A DNA stretch of 64,000 nt, taken from the NCBI RefSeq assembly GCF_037975245.1, contig NC_092579.1:24411166-24475165 (forward strand), given 5' to 3'. The translations under genes were made by a program, and so were the position numbers. This DNA comes from Apostichopus japonicus (taxonomy: Eukaryota; Echinodermata; Holothuroidea; Aspidochirotida; Stichopodidae). This document shows positions 51,001 through 62,755 of the stretch, one piece after another. Every line of letters starts with the position of its first letter. Positions within the stretch are counted from its first letter, which is position 1. The notes under the pieces are model-generated. The model had not been told where the DNA came from. It was given only the letters and a program-made list of their open reading frames with translations, and made no database searches.

Positions 51001-54000
51001 GCTCTATACTATAGACCCTAAAATATATATAAGAATTACAAGGTCTTATGGACAACTTTAGTTTGTGTCTGTATTAATTTTAGAAAGGTGAAGGCTTATC
51101 CAGGTGTTTGATTTGTCCACAGCTGCATATTCTCTATAGGTGTAAATTATATAATAAAGACAACTCCCTTGTGTTTCTCCCTTGTCCCCAACCTCTCCCC
51201 CTCCCCTCCCCTCCCCCAAAAATATGTCATTAACTGTGCAAATTGTCCTATTAAAATCTGCCACATTGATTAACATTTTCTGATAGGCTACTAGGCTTGT
51301 AACCATTCTCACAACACATTCTGTAAGACATTGTGATGTGTTGCGATATTAAAACATTATCCTGTTTTATGATGATATTAGAAATGGTGTCAGTTTTGCA
51401 ATCATTCTGAATTCTGATGAAGTCCTTGCTTATTTCCTATGTTTCTTGCAGTTTCATCATTGGATTTTTCAGGTACCCTAGCTGGATTTGTTGTGGAGTG
51501 TTTTCATTGATGTCAGTTAGCCTTTGTGATTTTACTTTCATTGCAAAATATTTCTGATTTTGAGTTGCATCTATTTGTTTTTACCTTTGATATCATTGAC
51601 TTGAATTTCAAGTGTGCTCGGGAGAATTAATTTAAAATTAATGTCTGATATCAGAGGTCAGGTAGGGAATGATAAATATGAGTGGGGTGGCAAATAATGT
51701 TTGTGAAACAGACCTTGTTATCCATCTATTAAAGTAGTCTGAAATCATGATGCATGCTTATGTTCTTATCGACTGTGTTTCTAGAGGGCAAGCAGTTTTT
51801 GAGAATGAACAGGTTTGGCAGTTAGCTTTAAGCCCCTATGCAATATGATTTAAGAAATTTACTGTATAACTTGCTTGCATATCTCCACCCTACTTTTGCA
51901 CTTATAGGAACTGTACCATGCAAACATAAGTATGAGTCCTCTGTTGGCACTGTTTATTGCTTCACAACTTTGATCGTCGTTCTGGCATGTTCAATATTGT
52001 GCAAGGATCTGTTTAATGCTTGTGTACTCCATATATATAAACGTGCATGGTGTGACATTATGTTTGTGTATTGAAGGATGTTCTTCTACAGTATATTGAT
52101 TTTTTGGCACATTTATTAAATTTATCATCCCATAATCACCATTTTGTTGTGAATGAGAGGGGGGGGGGGAGGGGGAATAAGAAGTAATGTCACCCTATGA
52201 GAGGTGGTGTAACACAGTTTCAGTATGTTGTTCCAAAGTCCCTAGCAAGTTATCAACATCATGGCTGAGGCTCTTCATATACAGTAGGTATGGCCCAAAT
52301 AGAGTTTTGCAAACCATTTCTTAATAGATATATCTATTAAGCCTATGCCACATCGAGAGTATTTATTAATAACTTACATACTCCAGATAGTGGTATCTTA
52401 CATAAGGATACAAGTTTTCTAGGTCATGGTAGTGTATTCTATAATCTATCATTTTATTGTCCAAATAACTTAAAAGAAAAATGTAATAACAGGCATTTTT
52501 TCACAAGACTAAATTCTGTAATTGTGTGTATTAATCTTCTGTGACATCACGCTGTGTTCCTTGTTGGGTGTACAAACTAAACTTCATGTAGCGTACTGGG
52601 TAGTTCTGTACTATGCAATAATTGGGTATTAAAAGCAGATTTGTTTTTGGATACCATCATCGATCAAAGTTAGAACTTCCAGCCGGTTTCATCCTCTACC
52701 CTTACCTTGTGAAACATTCCATCCTCTTCCCAGCAATCTTTCTGACAGGTTCAGCTCATTCATTTTATCTTAAATATTTGTAGTGTAGACTTGAGGATAA
52801 GATATGAAAATAATTGCTTCCAGATATCAGAAGTAACTGTTTAAAAGTGTGGTTTCAATGAGGATTGACATCTGGCATTTATGTGGAATTTTTCATTTCC
52901 AATGTTAAAACAGATTTTCCAAAGGATGATAATGTTGAATTGTGGATGACTTCACATTGCTGATGTTATTTTTTTGTCATGTGAAAAAGTCATTATCCTT
53001 CTGGTGGCCCCACACACAGCTCACAATGATGTTGAGCAGTTCAGTTTAGGTCTTTTGTCTTGTCAATGATCAGTTTAAAATAATCATAGAAATTCCCTCC
53101 ATATTGAAATGAATGAAATGAAATATCTTCAGGTTTTCTCCTTTGCAACCATCTCACCTTTGATATTTCTCAGCAGTTTCCTCAGCAGGCCAAGTTATAA
53201 GCATTTGACTATGTGGAAGCCATAAAACCAATGATGCGCATGAAATTGAATGCCAATTAAGTAAAATTGCCTTTCTCGATTCCCTACTTATGTGAAATTT
53301 CTTCGCTTTATCAGCCCAAATGTAACTGCACCTAACAGTTTACCGATTGAATGTCAGTTGATGTGGAAAAATGTCCCATTTGGCTTGCCATAGGCTTGGA
53401 CCATTTATTTTTGGGTTTTTTCTGTGCCTCATTTAGAGGTTCTTTTAAGTGCTGTTTATGAAATCATCTTCTCCAGGGGTGCAAATCGATGACACACAGG
53501 CAAGTGAGGCATGAAACTAAGTATTCGCCAACCAGTTTGTGAATAGAAATATCATAACAATTGTACCAGTTTGATGAACCAATCGAACCGTCCAAAGAAT
53601 TGCCTGTCGTTTGTTATAAACTGTCACTTATGGATAGCGATTTGATTTTGATGATTCAGTCTCTGTAGGTCTTCAGTTATACAGATTACGATCCATAATA
53701 ATGAAGGACTTGCTGGATATTCTACAAATGCAAAGATCTATCTTAAATAGGTCTTGCTTGTTAGGAAAAATTGTTGTCTTCTGTGTACAAGGAAATGTGT
53801 TGACTAAATCAAATGCTAGCTTGAAAGTGCATCTGAGAAAGAGAAATTGTTCCAAACTCTCTTAAAATTCAAACTGTTAACTTGGTTGTACTGCTACTGT
53901 ACTATATATGTGCAGCTCTGATATCTTTCCTAGTCTTGCATATGTGAATTACTCTACCAATTAACTACAGAATGAACATGGTGGTAAGACCATTACTTCA

Positions 54001-55027
54001 TCAAGGTTTCAATCATTCTTGATTTGTATATTTTTGGGTGTGAATTCCTGTTAAATTTTTCATTGATTAGGGTTTTGTCCTTCTGTGACCCAAACCAGGC
54101 AATATCCTATATTGATTTTTTCTCATGCTACCTCTTCCAGCTCAGTGGTTTATCGAGCATAAATTTCTCAAATTTACATGTGATTTTCAAGCCAAACTAA
54201 TTTTAGATCTACTAAAGGTACATTTTCCTTTTTAAAAGCACTTTAAAAACTGATGCGTTTGCTAGAATCCCTCACTGACGTCAGAAAGAAAGAAGCAGAA
54301 TTCAAATGAAAGAGGGAAAGCTCATTATTTAGTACTTGAAAATTGTAGTCTTGAGACAGAAGGTGATAGCGGTCAGAGTCTGTGAAGTGTTGTTGCCGTA
54401 ATTTAGTTGTAGATCTTGGTAGTGATTCACCTGTTGTACTTAGCATATTTACCCTGGATTGTAATGGGGGTGGGTGCCTGGATAGATCAGATCATACAGG
54501 TGTATACCATTATAAATGGAAATTTGATCGACTTCTTGCACGTTCATGGACATGTATTCATATAACATTTAAGAAACTGTGAGGACATTTACTGTGTACA
54601 TGTAGACTATCTTTAACAGTTTCTTGTCAACAGTTGTATGTTATCTAATTACAGTAGACAGACATTTATAAGAGGCTTTGTAGTGAACTGAACATTTTGC
54701 ATCAGAAACTAGATTCCATATTCTACTACCAGTCGTTCGAACTTTTCTGTAAATCTCCTTAATATTACAGGCCACCTTATCTAACTGCTATATGTGGTAT
54801 TTGATAGTTTCAATCATAGATATCTAGGATATTTCCAAACTGAGTATGTCTTTCTCTAAAGTTTGTCACCTGGGGTTGTGTGCGATATAATTCTGTCCAT
54901 GTTATTCAGAGGCAGTGTGCTGTGTAGAAAGAGAATTAAATTACAACAAGCATCTATGACCAAACTATATTTAAGATGTTTTTTTTTATGTTTCTGACCC
55001 TAATTTCTGTTCTTGTTGGTTTTGCAG
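48046..55027. other. iRhom intron, nothing recognised
   Basis: Seven kilobases of AT-rich intron with a G run near 52158. I found no exon with matched splice sites and phase, and no bounded element. Confidence 0.35.
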
Positions 55028-55209
55028 TCGCCTGATGAGCCAGACCTTTAATTTCTTTGGAGTTGGTGACAACTGTCAGACAGACCAGCAGAGATGGAGG
55101 ATGAAGAGTACTCGTCACATGAGTCGACGGCATGGTGGTGTGAAACCGGAGTTTGAGAGAGGACTGGAGCAGGGAGAGACTGGAATACCTCAGATTATAG
55201 ATCCTCTAG
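55028..55209 (+). CDS. RHBDF: iRhom exon 2, conserved N-terminal cytoplasmic block
   Basis: Follows a TTTTGCAG acceptor and ends at a GTAATT donor. It encodes RLMSQTFNFFGVGDN, then QRWRMKSTRHMSRRHGGVKP and finally GIPQIIDPL. These line up with human iRhom1 blocks: a Q-T-rich stretch and 'DWFGV', '[20 protein letters not shown]', and 'MQKIIDPLA'. The order, spacing and identities of these blocks are the strongest evidence for the gene. In human RHBDF2 the residues changed in tylosis with oesophageal cancer fall in this I-I-D-P-L-A motif, so its conservation here marks a functional cytoplasmic site. The last codon is split, one base here and two in the next exon (A of 'PLA'). Confidence 0.88.
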
Positions 55210-55960
55210 GTAATTAAACTACAGTCATACTAACATTCTGGGATATTCACTTCTCTCTGTTGTATGGCTAGCTGTACAGAGCACACTGTATGTTCAGTGC
55301 AGTGTGGCTTTAGTTAAATGAATGATTGCATTAGTGTGCATGAAGACAGAACTGGCTGTTCCCCAATACTAATGAAAAGTCTGATTAGTTATACTTTTAT
55401 GTGGATAGTTAGGCAGATGAAATTAACAAAAAAATAGTTGAAAGAAATACTGGTTTGTGGGTGGATGTTTGTCCTAAGATGTATCCCTGCCAGTCTGCAT
55501 GACAATATTTAATAGAGAACATACTGGCAGAAACCATATTTCCATATTGTGAGCTGGTAAATGTTTATTTATGTAATATTTATAAGCTCAAAAGGTCAAC
55601 TCACCTTTATAACTCCCGAAGCCTTTAAGCTTGTTATGATTCATAAAGCTTCTCATCTAATCAGTTATTCCCCTGTAGATCTTCATGTGTGCAATATTTA
55701 GTTTGAAGGAATCCTGGGCTCTTTCATTATCTTAATCCGTTTGGGTGTAGCAACCATTTTGTACCTCAGTATGTATACTGCATATTGAATGAATTGTCTG
55801 GTGGAAGATTTGGATACAATTTCCTCATAGTGTTTTTCTCTTTCTAACCATGTGAAAATTGTCCGTATTCGACATATTCTTCTTGAAGAAATCTGGTTTT
55901 CAAATTCACCAGTTTCTCACCAAAAGCACTGTTTGTTCGAACGCATCAATTAAGTGAATG
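55210..55960. other. iRhom intron, nothing recognised
   Basis: No exon or bounded element identified before the DIRS remnant. Confidence 0.35.
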
Positions 55961-55969
55961 ACGCAATGC

Positions 55970-56770
55970 GGGCAAATAGGCAAAACCAGCGACTTGGTTC
56001 CTCAAACCAGGTATCGGGAGAGACGGGACCATCCTCATTCTGACAAAAGAATGGGACGGATCTTGGCATCCAATTCTAAATCTAAAACACCTGAATTTTG
56101 TTGGTAATACCAAAACATTCCTATATGGAAACTCTAGCTCTTATCATACCCCTACTCAGAAAGGGCATGTGGACGGCAAGTGTAGACCTACAAAATACAC
56201 ATAACAATACACAAGGACGACCAGGCTACCTAGCCTTCTACTAGGCAGTCCCGGGTATTCACGAGGGTGACAGGAGCAGTAGTATCATTCCTGGACGACT
56301 GGTTGGTGATAGGAGGGTCAGATAGAGGCAAGGAACAGCTTACAGAAGAAGGTAAAGACACTCCAGGAACTGGGTTGGATTATCAATGAAAAAAATCACA
56401 GCCAAACCCAATGCAGACAATCCAATTTCTAGGGGCGATACTGAACTCCCAGAAAGGGATAGCCCGCCCCACAGAAGAAAGAGTTATGGCAGTCACGACA
56501 GTGATGGCAAAAATACTGTCACAACAGGAGTCCTCGACCTTAACGTGGCTATGAGCAATGGGGCTAATGGCCAGCATGGTGGATATGGTGCAGTTGTGCA
56601 GACTACACATGTGTCCGCTAAAACTACACCTCCCCAAAACCACCAAACCAAAGAGCTTGGACAAGGTTGCACCCGCCTCCCGGTCGGTCGGGGGAAGTCA
56701 TACTTCATCTACAATTGTGGTATGACACAAGGAATTGGAACCAAAATTGTGTTCCTTTCACAATAGTACT
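55970..56770 (+). pseudogene. DIRS-type retrotransposon reverse transcriptase remnant
   Basis: Across shifting plus-strand frames the segment encodes blocks of a DIRS-group reverse transcriptase: an EWDG-like block (about 56047), METLALIIPLLRKGMWTASVDL (56137-56190), SFLDDWLVIGG (about 56285-56320), LQELGW (about 56365) and QTIQFLGAILNSQKGIARPT (56408-56467). The last continues into an alpha-helical stretch that ends near 56640. The catalytic pair is present as LDDW. Several frameshifts and stops separate the blocks, so it is dead. No tyrosine recombinase or split repeats were seen. It lies sense within an iRhom intron. Confidence 0.7.
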
Positions 56771-56773
56771 GCC

Positions 56774-56850
56774 ATTGACTTGTTTTGTTAAGCACCTAGA
56801 GCAGCTACTTCTTGTTGCTGATTTGACACTATACATTAATATTAGGCTGA
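56774..56850 (+). repeat. LINE 3' tail fragment
   Basis: TTGACTTGTTTTGTTAAGCA, AGAGCAGCTACTTCTTGTT, then TTGACACTATACATTAAT. Same family as 47962-48045. It directly follows the DIRS remnant, so the two are probably nested or adjacent insertions. Confidence 0.55.
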
Positions 56851-57460
56851 AGTTAAACCTGCTTAGCCAGTTACTGACTTCAAACCATGACACCTTATTT
56901 GCCATCTGATCTTACACTTGCATTGTGTGGATTCATTAATATATGGTTCCAGTTGATATTATACATTAGATTAATATACCCAGACAGGGAAACTCACAAG
57001 GATCAAAACCAAAACATCATGATTCTTGGCTTATTAATATGTTTATGGTCACCCTATTCTGTTCTGTTAGAATAGCTTATACCTTCAGTCTTGCATTTCA
57101 AGTAACATTAAAAGAAAGATATTCAAAGCAGAATCAGATTTTATCTAAGCTCCCTGGGGGAGTTGCTCTTTTATTACCATTTTCATCACAACTCAGATGC
57201 ATAATGACCGCTGAGTTTTCTGTAAGCTTAGAAAATCCAGGTTAGATATTTTAAAATCATCTTGAATCTTTGATGTGGGTAGATCTGTTCTTAAATGCTT
57301 ATGACAGTACGAAGGCGTTATTTATTGATGATCATTTGAGCAAACAACCATACAAGTTACAGAACAGTTCAATGCAATTGTTGCTGGGTGTGGCATATTG
57401 CTTGTGATGTTTCATTGTATGTAGAGATGGATGAATTGTCTTGGTGATATCTGAAAGATG
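56851..57460. other. iRhom intron, nothing recognised
   Basis: AT-rich intron between the LINE tail and the minisatellite. Confidence 0.35.
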
Positions 57461-57469
57461 TGAAAGGTG

Positions 57470-58555
57470 GATGGTTGGATAATGGATATGTTAGTTTCCT
57501 GTATGTATGAATATCTACACGATTATTTGTAACATACATCTTAATATGGGCGGATGGATGTCCGTGTGAATATTTATAACATAGAATCTATATGGATGGA
57601 TGGATGTCTATGTGATTATTTATAACATACAATCTATATGGATGGATGGATGTCTACAGTATGTATAACATAGAATCTATATGGATGGATGGATGTCTAT
57701 GTGAATATTTATAACATACAATCTATATTGATGGATGGATGTACTTATGTTATTATTTATAACATACAATCTATATGGATGGATGGATGTCTATGTATAA
57801 CATACAATCTATATGGATGGATGTCTGTGTGATTATTAATAACATTCATTTATATGGATGGATGGATGTGCCTATGTTATTATTTATAACATACAATCTA
57901 TATGGATGGATGTCTATGTATAACATACAATTCATATAGATGGATGGATGTCTATGTAATTATTGATAACATACAATCCATATGGATGTCTGTGTGATTA
58001 TATATTTATAACATACAATCTATATGGATGGATGGATGTCTATGTATAACATACAATCTATATGGATGGATGTCTGTGTGATTATTAATAACATTCATTT
58101 ATATGGATGGATGGATGTGCCTATGTTATTATTTATAGCATACAATCTATATGGATGGATGTCTATGTATAACATACAATTCATATAGATGGATGGATGT
58201 CTATGTAATTATTGATAACATACAATCCATATGGATGTCTGTGTGATTATATATTTATAACATACAATCTATATGGATGTCTGTGTGATTATTTATAACA
58301 TTCATCTATATGGATGGATGTCTATGTGATTATTTATAACATACAATCTATATGGATGGATGGATATCTGTGTGATTATTTATAACAAACCTATATTAAT
58401 GGATGTCTATGTGATTATTTATAACATACAATCTATATGGATGGATGGATATCTGTGTGATTATTTATAACAAACCTATATTAATGGATGTCTATGTGAT
58501 TATTTATAACATACAATCTATATGAATGGATGTCTATGTGATTATTTATAAACTA
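57470..58555 (+). repeat. Minisatellite of about 45 bp with higher-order duplication
   Basis: More than 20 imperfect units of the form TATGGATGGATGGATGTCTA, TGTGATTATTTATAACATAC, AATCTA. The number of GGAT steps and the presence of GTGATTATT vary between units. A block of about 245 bases (near 57775-58020) is repeated almost exactly at 58020-58268, including rare variants such as CAATTCATATAGATGG, so a recent segmental duplication occurred inside the array. Confidence 0.85.
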
Positions 58556-59035
58556 CAGATAGTTGATCAAAGCTCTGGGCAGGACCAGTAACAAACTTTC
58601 ACCAAATTTTACACTTAAACACATGTATCACAGTAGAAGGGAATATCACTAATGAGGAAATTATGGAAGAACAAACATGAAGTTTCCCTCCCTTTCATAA
58701 CTTGGAACAAAATGTAACTGAAAATAGAGAACGATGTTTGGGACCAGTTAGTAATGGCTTAGACTGGGTAGTAATTTAGTCCCCTGGGTTCCAGGGTACC
58801 TGTTCCCATCACTAGCATGGTATCAGTCTATATGCAAATTAATGCTAATTCAAGGTGAATCACACAGAAGCGTAGCAGTAGTTGAATCTACTACCGAGTC
58901 TACTGTTGTGAACATTATAAATACAACGTCAAAAGCAAACCCCTAATCAGAGGAGTAAGCAATCATTACAAATAATGACAAAACTTACAAAAGATTTCTC
59001 TTGAAATCTGCTATTCTCTTTTCTTGACCCTTCAG
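58556..59035. other. iRhom intron end, nothing recognised
   Basis: Intron between the minisatellite and exon 3; only the acceptor tract (TTCTTGACCCTTCAG, to 59035) is identifiable. Confidence 0.4.
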
Positions 59036-59217
59036 CACGTCCAAGGTCTAGAGATGAACTTGATGGGCCTAGAGGACCTCTTCCATCACAACTCAGCACA
59101 GCAACTGGGACGAGCAGTATCTTGCAAAAACAGTATTCAAACAAGATTATACGACAGAGGAGCAAGAGACAGTCTGTGGCTAAGATGGGCTGGGAGGCTA
59201 TAAGACAATCAGTCCGT
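59036..59217 (+). CDS. RHBDF: iRhom exon 3
   Basis: Completes the split alanine codon of 'IIDPLA' (giving ARPRSRDELDG) and ends in phase 0 at a GTAAGT donor. The diagnostic part is RSKRQSVAKMGWEAIRQSVR, which corresponds to human iRhom1 'RKRESVAKMSFRAAAALMKG' with RSVR after it. Between them is an S/T/Q-rich linker (QLSTATGTSSILQKQ). Basic-R-x-S sites such as RQSV are plausible phosphorylation sites; that is inference. Confidence 0.87.
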
Positions 59218-59275
59218 GTAAGTAGTCTTGTCTCACTACCCTAGTCAGGGTTGTGTCTAGGAGGGTGCTGGATTT

Positions 59276-59350
59276 ACTTCCTTCTTCGCTTACCTGTCTT
59301 TCCACCTAACCTTATCCCATAGTTGTTACAATATTGTTGTTGTGTAACCT
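59276..59350 (+). repeat. Interspersed repeat, copy 3 (partial)
   Basis: TTCGCTTACCTGTCTTTCCA then CCTAACCTTATCCC, a diverged relative of the copies at 41206 and 44567. Confidence 0.4.
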
Positions 59351-59870
59351 TCTTTTAAATCTTGTTTTTTTCTATACTCCGATGTTCAATGCTACAACTT
59401 ATACCACATTCACCTTTGTGGTGTGTTCATACATGTTTTCCATAGTTAGTAGCATGACAAGGCCAGTTCTTAGTTGTCTATATTCCCATTAGAAAGCTAT
59501 GATCTCACAGGCTGTAAGAAACTCATGTAGCTTGTCACCATCATAAACTTATTGGAATCTGTTATCGCTGTCAAGGGTCTCCCTGGGCACAGTAATTGCA
59601 AATTGCAAAAGTTGCCCCTAATTTAGTTGAACCTTACTAATCCTGTAGCAGATAATATTGGAATAGGACTTTCAGTTCTTGTCACCTTGCTTTGCCTGGG
59701 TTATGTCCAAGCTTCCTTATTACTACCATCAGTCCCATGGGGTTTCTTTCCAAAGATCAGTAATATTTCAAAGGAATTCTTTTCAAGTGATTCCATGGGA
59801 ACATTTTAATTGGCCTTTAATTGTGTTTGTGTGTGTTTGTGATGCCCTAGCTTGTAAACATGATACCTCA
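59351..59870. other. iRhom intron, nothing recognised
   Basis: No exon or bounded element. Confidence 0.35.
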
Positions 59871-59879
59871 AGATATGTA

Positions 59880-60265
59880 ACATCTGCATTTGGCATGTGG
59901 CTTCCCTATAATGAGTATAAGAACCCTGTTGGATGGAGGTCAAAGGTCATTTGGGTTCAGTAGAGGGCAAAATGTGAAAATCCCAGAAACGCTGTACCTC
60001 CAGAACCTGAAGCTCATGCATGCATGGTAGGATAGTCTTCTGTAGTGCCAAGTTTTTACATCATTTGGTGTAGGTCAGAGTTGAAAGCCATTAAAGGTCA
60101 AAACTTGTAATACTTGTTAACACGATCTCCAAGTAAGAAAGTTTATTGGCTCTCATATTTTGCATGTGGCTTCTCTATAATGAGCACAAGAACCTTATTG
60201 TTTTTGGTGGATGTTAAAGGTCATTTGGGATCATCAAAGGTCACATTGTTAAGCCATATAAACAC
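59880..60265 (+). repeat. AGGTCA-containing repeat, two copies
   Basis: GCATGTGGCTTC then CTATAATGAG and AAGAACC occurs near 59893 and again near 60162, about 270 bases apart. Each is followed by AAAGGTCATTTGGG. The first has a direct repeat AGGTCAAAGGTCA (spacer of one base). A related fragment lies at 62035-62170. Confidence 0.65.
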
Positions 60266-60743
60266 AAACCTTGTAAATTCAATATCCTAAGATAGATTAT
60301 ACTGCTCTCCATCTGCAGTAGTAACTTCAGCCAGGGTTATTAGGTTACAAACTTCTCTGTGCTGCCGCATATGTGTGATGTATTTGAAGGCAAGTAACTG
60401 CTGGGAGGGGTTTTCCCCTGGTTATATATAGTAGCAATGGTAGCAATATGACTGAATTATGATGCAGCCTAATATGACAGAAAGCTTCTTGTCTCGGAAT
60501 AGTCAATACTCCATAATATTCAAGGGATATCTATATTATCAATTTCATAGTTTTGTTTTAAGAAACAAGTGTTTCTTTTTACGGTTTTTGGTTCTGATGC
60601 TCTGGCATAAGTATTGTTTGTTGGTGCATCACATCACCATTAGTAATTGTTCCACCTCTATGACCTCTTCCATTTATGCACTACCTTTTGTCAAAGAGAA
60701 TAATATCATGGCATTGTTCAATATATTTCATTCTTAATTTCAG

Positions 60744-60905
60744 CATAACAGATCGTCGTTTCTGAGGAGCAGCCAGACAGTCACGTCCCAGTCCCGTAGA
60801 CCTCCCTTGGTTCATAGCAGAAGTTTTGCTCCTGCTAGCCTCATGGCTGAGAACTGTGAAGATTATGATGATATCGATTCCTCTCACTTCTTCTCTCCTG
60901 GTGCT
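60744..60905 (+). CDS. RHBDF: iRhom exon 4
   Basis: Follows an AATTTCAG acceptor and runs 54 codons in phase 0 to a GTAAGT donor. It encodes RRPPLVHSRSFAPASLMAEN, then DYDDIDSSHFFSPGA. Human iRhom1 has 'AQRRSFTPASFLEEDTTDFP' then 'DELDTSFFAREG' in the same order. The S-F-x-P-A-S block is a signature of the iRhom cytoplasmic region, and the acidic D/E stretch that follows is also conserved. Confidence 0.87.
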
Positions 60906-61128
60906 GTAAGTACTACCAGTGCTGTCGTATATGTCAATCTGTCTTGTAGCTGATGTTGTATGCTTGTTGCAGAAATTAATCACAGACATGTGTACATGCA
61001 AGCAAGTCAACAATGTTTTCAATGAATATACTTTTTTCTGAACATTGCGTTTTCAAGAAATGGTAATATTTCTTACCTTCAGTTTATGCATGAATAGAGA
61101 AACCGTTTGATACCCATTGCTTTCCACT
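60906..61128. other. iRhom intron, nothing recognised
   Basis: Short intron segment without features. Confidence 0.35.
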
Positions 61129-61134
61129 GCCTTC

Positions 61135-61350
61135 CCATCACCAAACCCTATGTGTCCTTCACATCACAAAACCCTGTTTGTCCTGTACATCACCAACCCT
61201 ATGTGTCCTTCACATCACCAAACCCTGTTTGTCCTGTACATCACCAACCCTATGTGTCCTTCACATCACCAAACCCTGTTTGTCCTGCACATCACCAACC
61301 CTATGTGTCCTTCACATCACCAACCCTATGTATCCTTCACAAAGTTCACT
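61135..61350 (+). repeat. 51-bp minisatellite
   Basis: Units built from two half-units, CATCACCAAACCCTGTTTGT and CATCACCAACCCTATGTGTC, with the ACCCTGTTTG word at 61171, 61222 and 61273. The period of 51 is a multiple of three and the units lack stops, so three overlapping open frames appear. These are not genes. Confidence 0.9.
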
Positions 61351-62034
61351 TAAATTCTCCCTATCATTCTCATAAATTATCCCTATCCTTTGAGAGAGAT
61401 GTGTGTCTCAGTTGAATTTCAGGTAACCTTTGCAAACTCTGTCAACTGCATGCCTGATCCTGTCGTAATTAATGAATACCCTTGAAAAGCTCAGCTGGGA
61501 ATCTTGCTTCTGATAAATCTTTGTTTTTCCATCACACTAAGCTGAATAATTTTTTCTCTGTAGAATCACAGGGGTGTGAACTTGGATAATGAAACATCCT
61601 GGTGGTCTATAGTCTATATTTGACTATACTCACCATTTCTCATTTACATTACTTTGCCATGGTCAAACTAGCGTAAGATCCATCAAGATATCAAACTGGA
61701 GGATTTAATAAGCCTTAGTAGAGTCCTCATTCTTCAACAATATTTTCATATTTGGTTTCAAAGAGGCCCCACAGGAAACAGAAAGTTAGCCTCTAGCTAT
61801 GAATACCTTCAGTTTCATAAGGTATAGTTTATTTCTTACCTTAAAGGAGCACCAAGGGATAAAACTAGTTCACAGTACAGAAAAATCTCTTTAATCTTTG
61901 ATTCCTTGTTGAAGACAAAACGAATCAAGATGATGTTGTATTATGTGTGTGTCATTGAGTGTAAACACCCAAAACGTACAGGAAGTATTCATTTTATTCT
62001 TGGTATGTTGATCCATCTTAGTAAAACAGGTCAT
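61351..62034. other. iRhom intron, nothing recognised
   Basis: No exon or bounded element. Confidence 0.35.
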
Positions 62035-62170
62035 AGTGGTCAAAGGTCACCTGAAGTCAACAGAGTTCAAAAGAGGTAAAAATACTTGTTAACACAAAAA
62101 CTCCTGGAGCAAAGCTTGGATGAATTTCATACTTAAATAGAATGTAGCTCCACCTTGGGAAGATACAAAA
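62035..62170 (+). repeat. Fragment of the AGGTCA-containing repeat
   Basis: Has GTCAAAGGTCACC, then ATACTTGTTAACAC, matching the family at 59880-60265 and extending it (CTCCTGGAGCAAAGCTTGGA). Confidence 0.5.
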
Positions 62171-62755
62171 TTATAATTTCTCATTTTGGGTGTTGTAATG
62201 TTAATGGACCTGAGATTTGATGTAATTTTAGATCATTGTGTTAGACAATACAAGAAGTATTTCCCCCCACATTGGCAACTATTTCAGGCAAAGGTCAGTC
62301 TTGGTTCTTTCATGAATGCAGAAAGGATCCATGCATGCAGACATGGTGGTGTGTCTGCGTGAGTTACAGAGTGTGATTCCCTGGCATGTAAACAGGATAA
62401 ATGAATGTAAAAAGTGCTTCCAACTTCATGCTAGGTATGTAGACACAACAAGAATCACAAACCATACACTCTTGCTTGATGCTGTTAACATATGCTGACA
62501 GATTTTCATCCCAGCTTTGTATCATACTAACCAAAAGGAGGATTGATTAAAAGCAATGGATTCTGACACAAGGTTGTAGAATATGGAAGTTTAGAGTGGC
62601 ACAAACAGCAATGTATACATACTTCTTCAGGGACAAAGAAGCATCAGCAGTATTACCTTAAAACAAAGTAAAGGAATATTTGATAGTTATTATTACAAGA
62701 TATTTTCGTATCCTGTTAATTCATATATTATTTATTATCATCATCATCACTTTAG
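62171..62755. other. iRhom intron end, nothing recognised
   Basis: Ends in the exon 5 acceptor (ATCATCATCACTTTAG). Confidence 0.4.

Noticed and set aside
61107-61415. Three overlapping plus-strand open frames with repeated C-P-S-H-type peptides
   Set aside because: The 51-bp minisatellite has a period divisible by three and no stops, so all frames stay open by chance.
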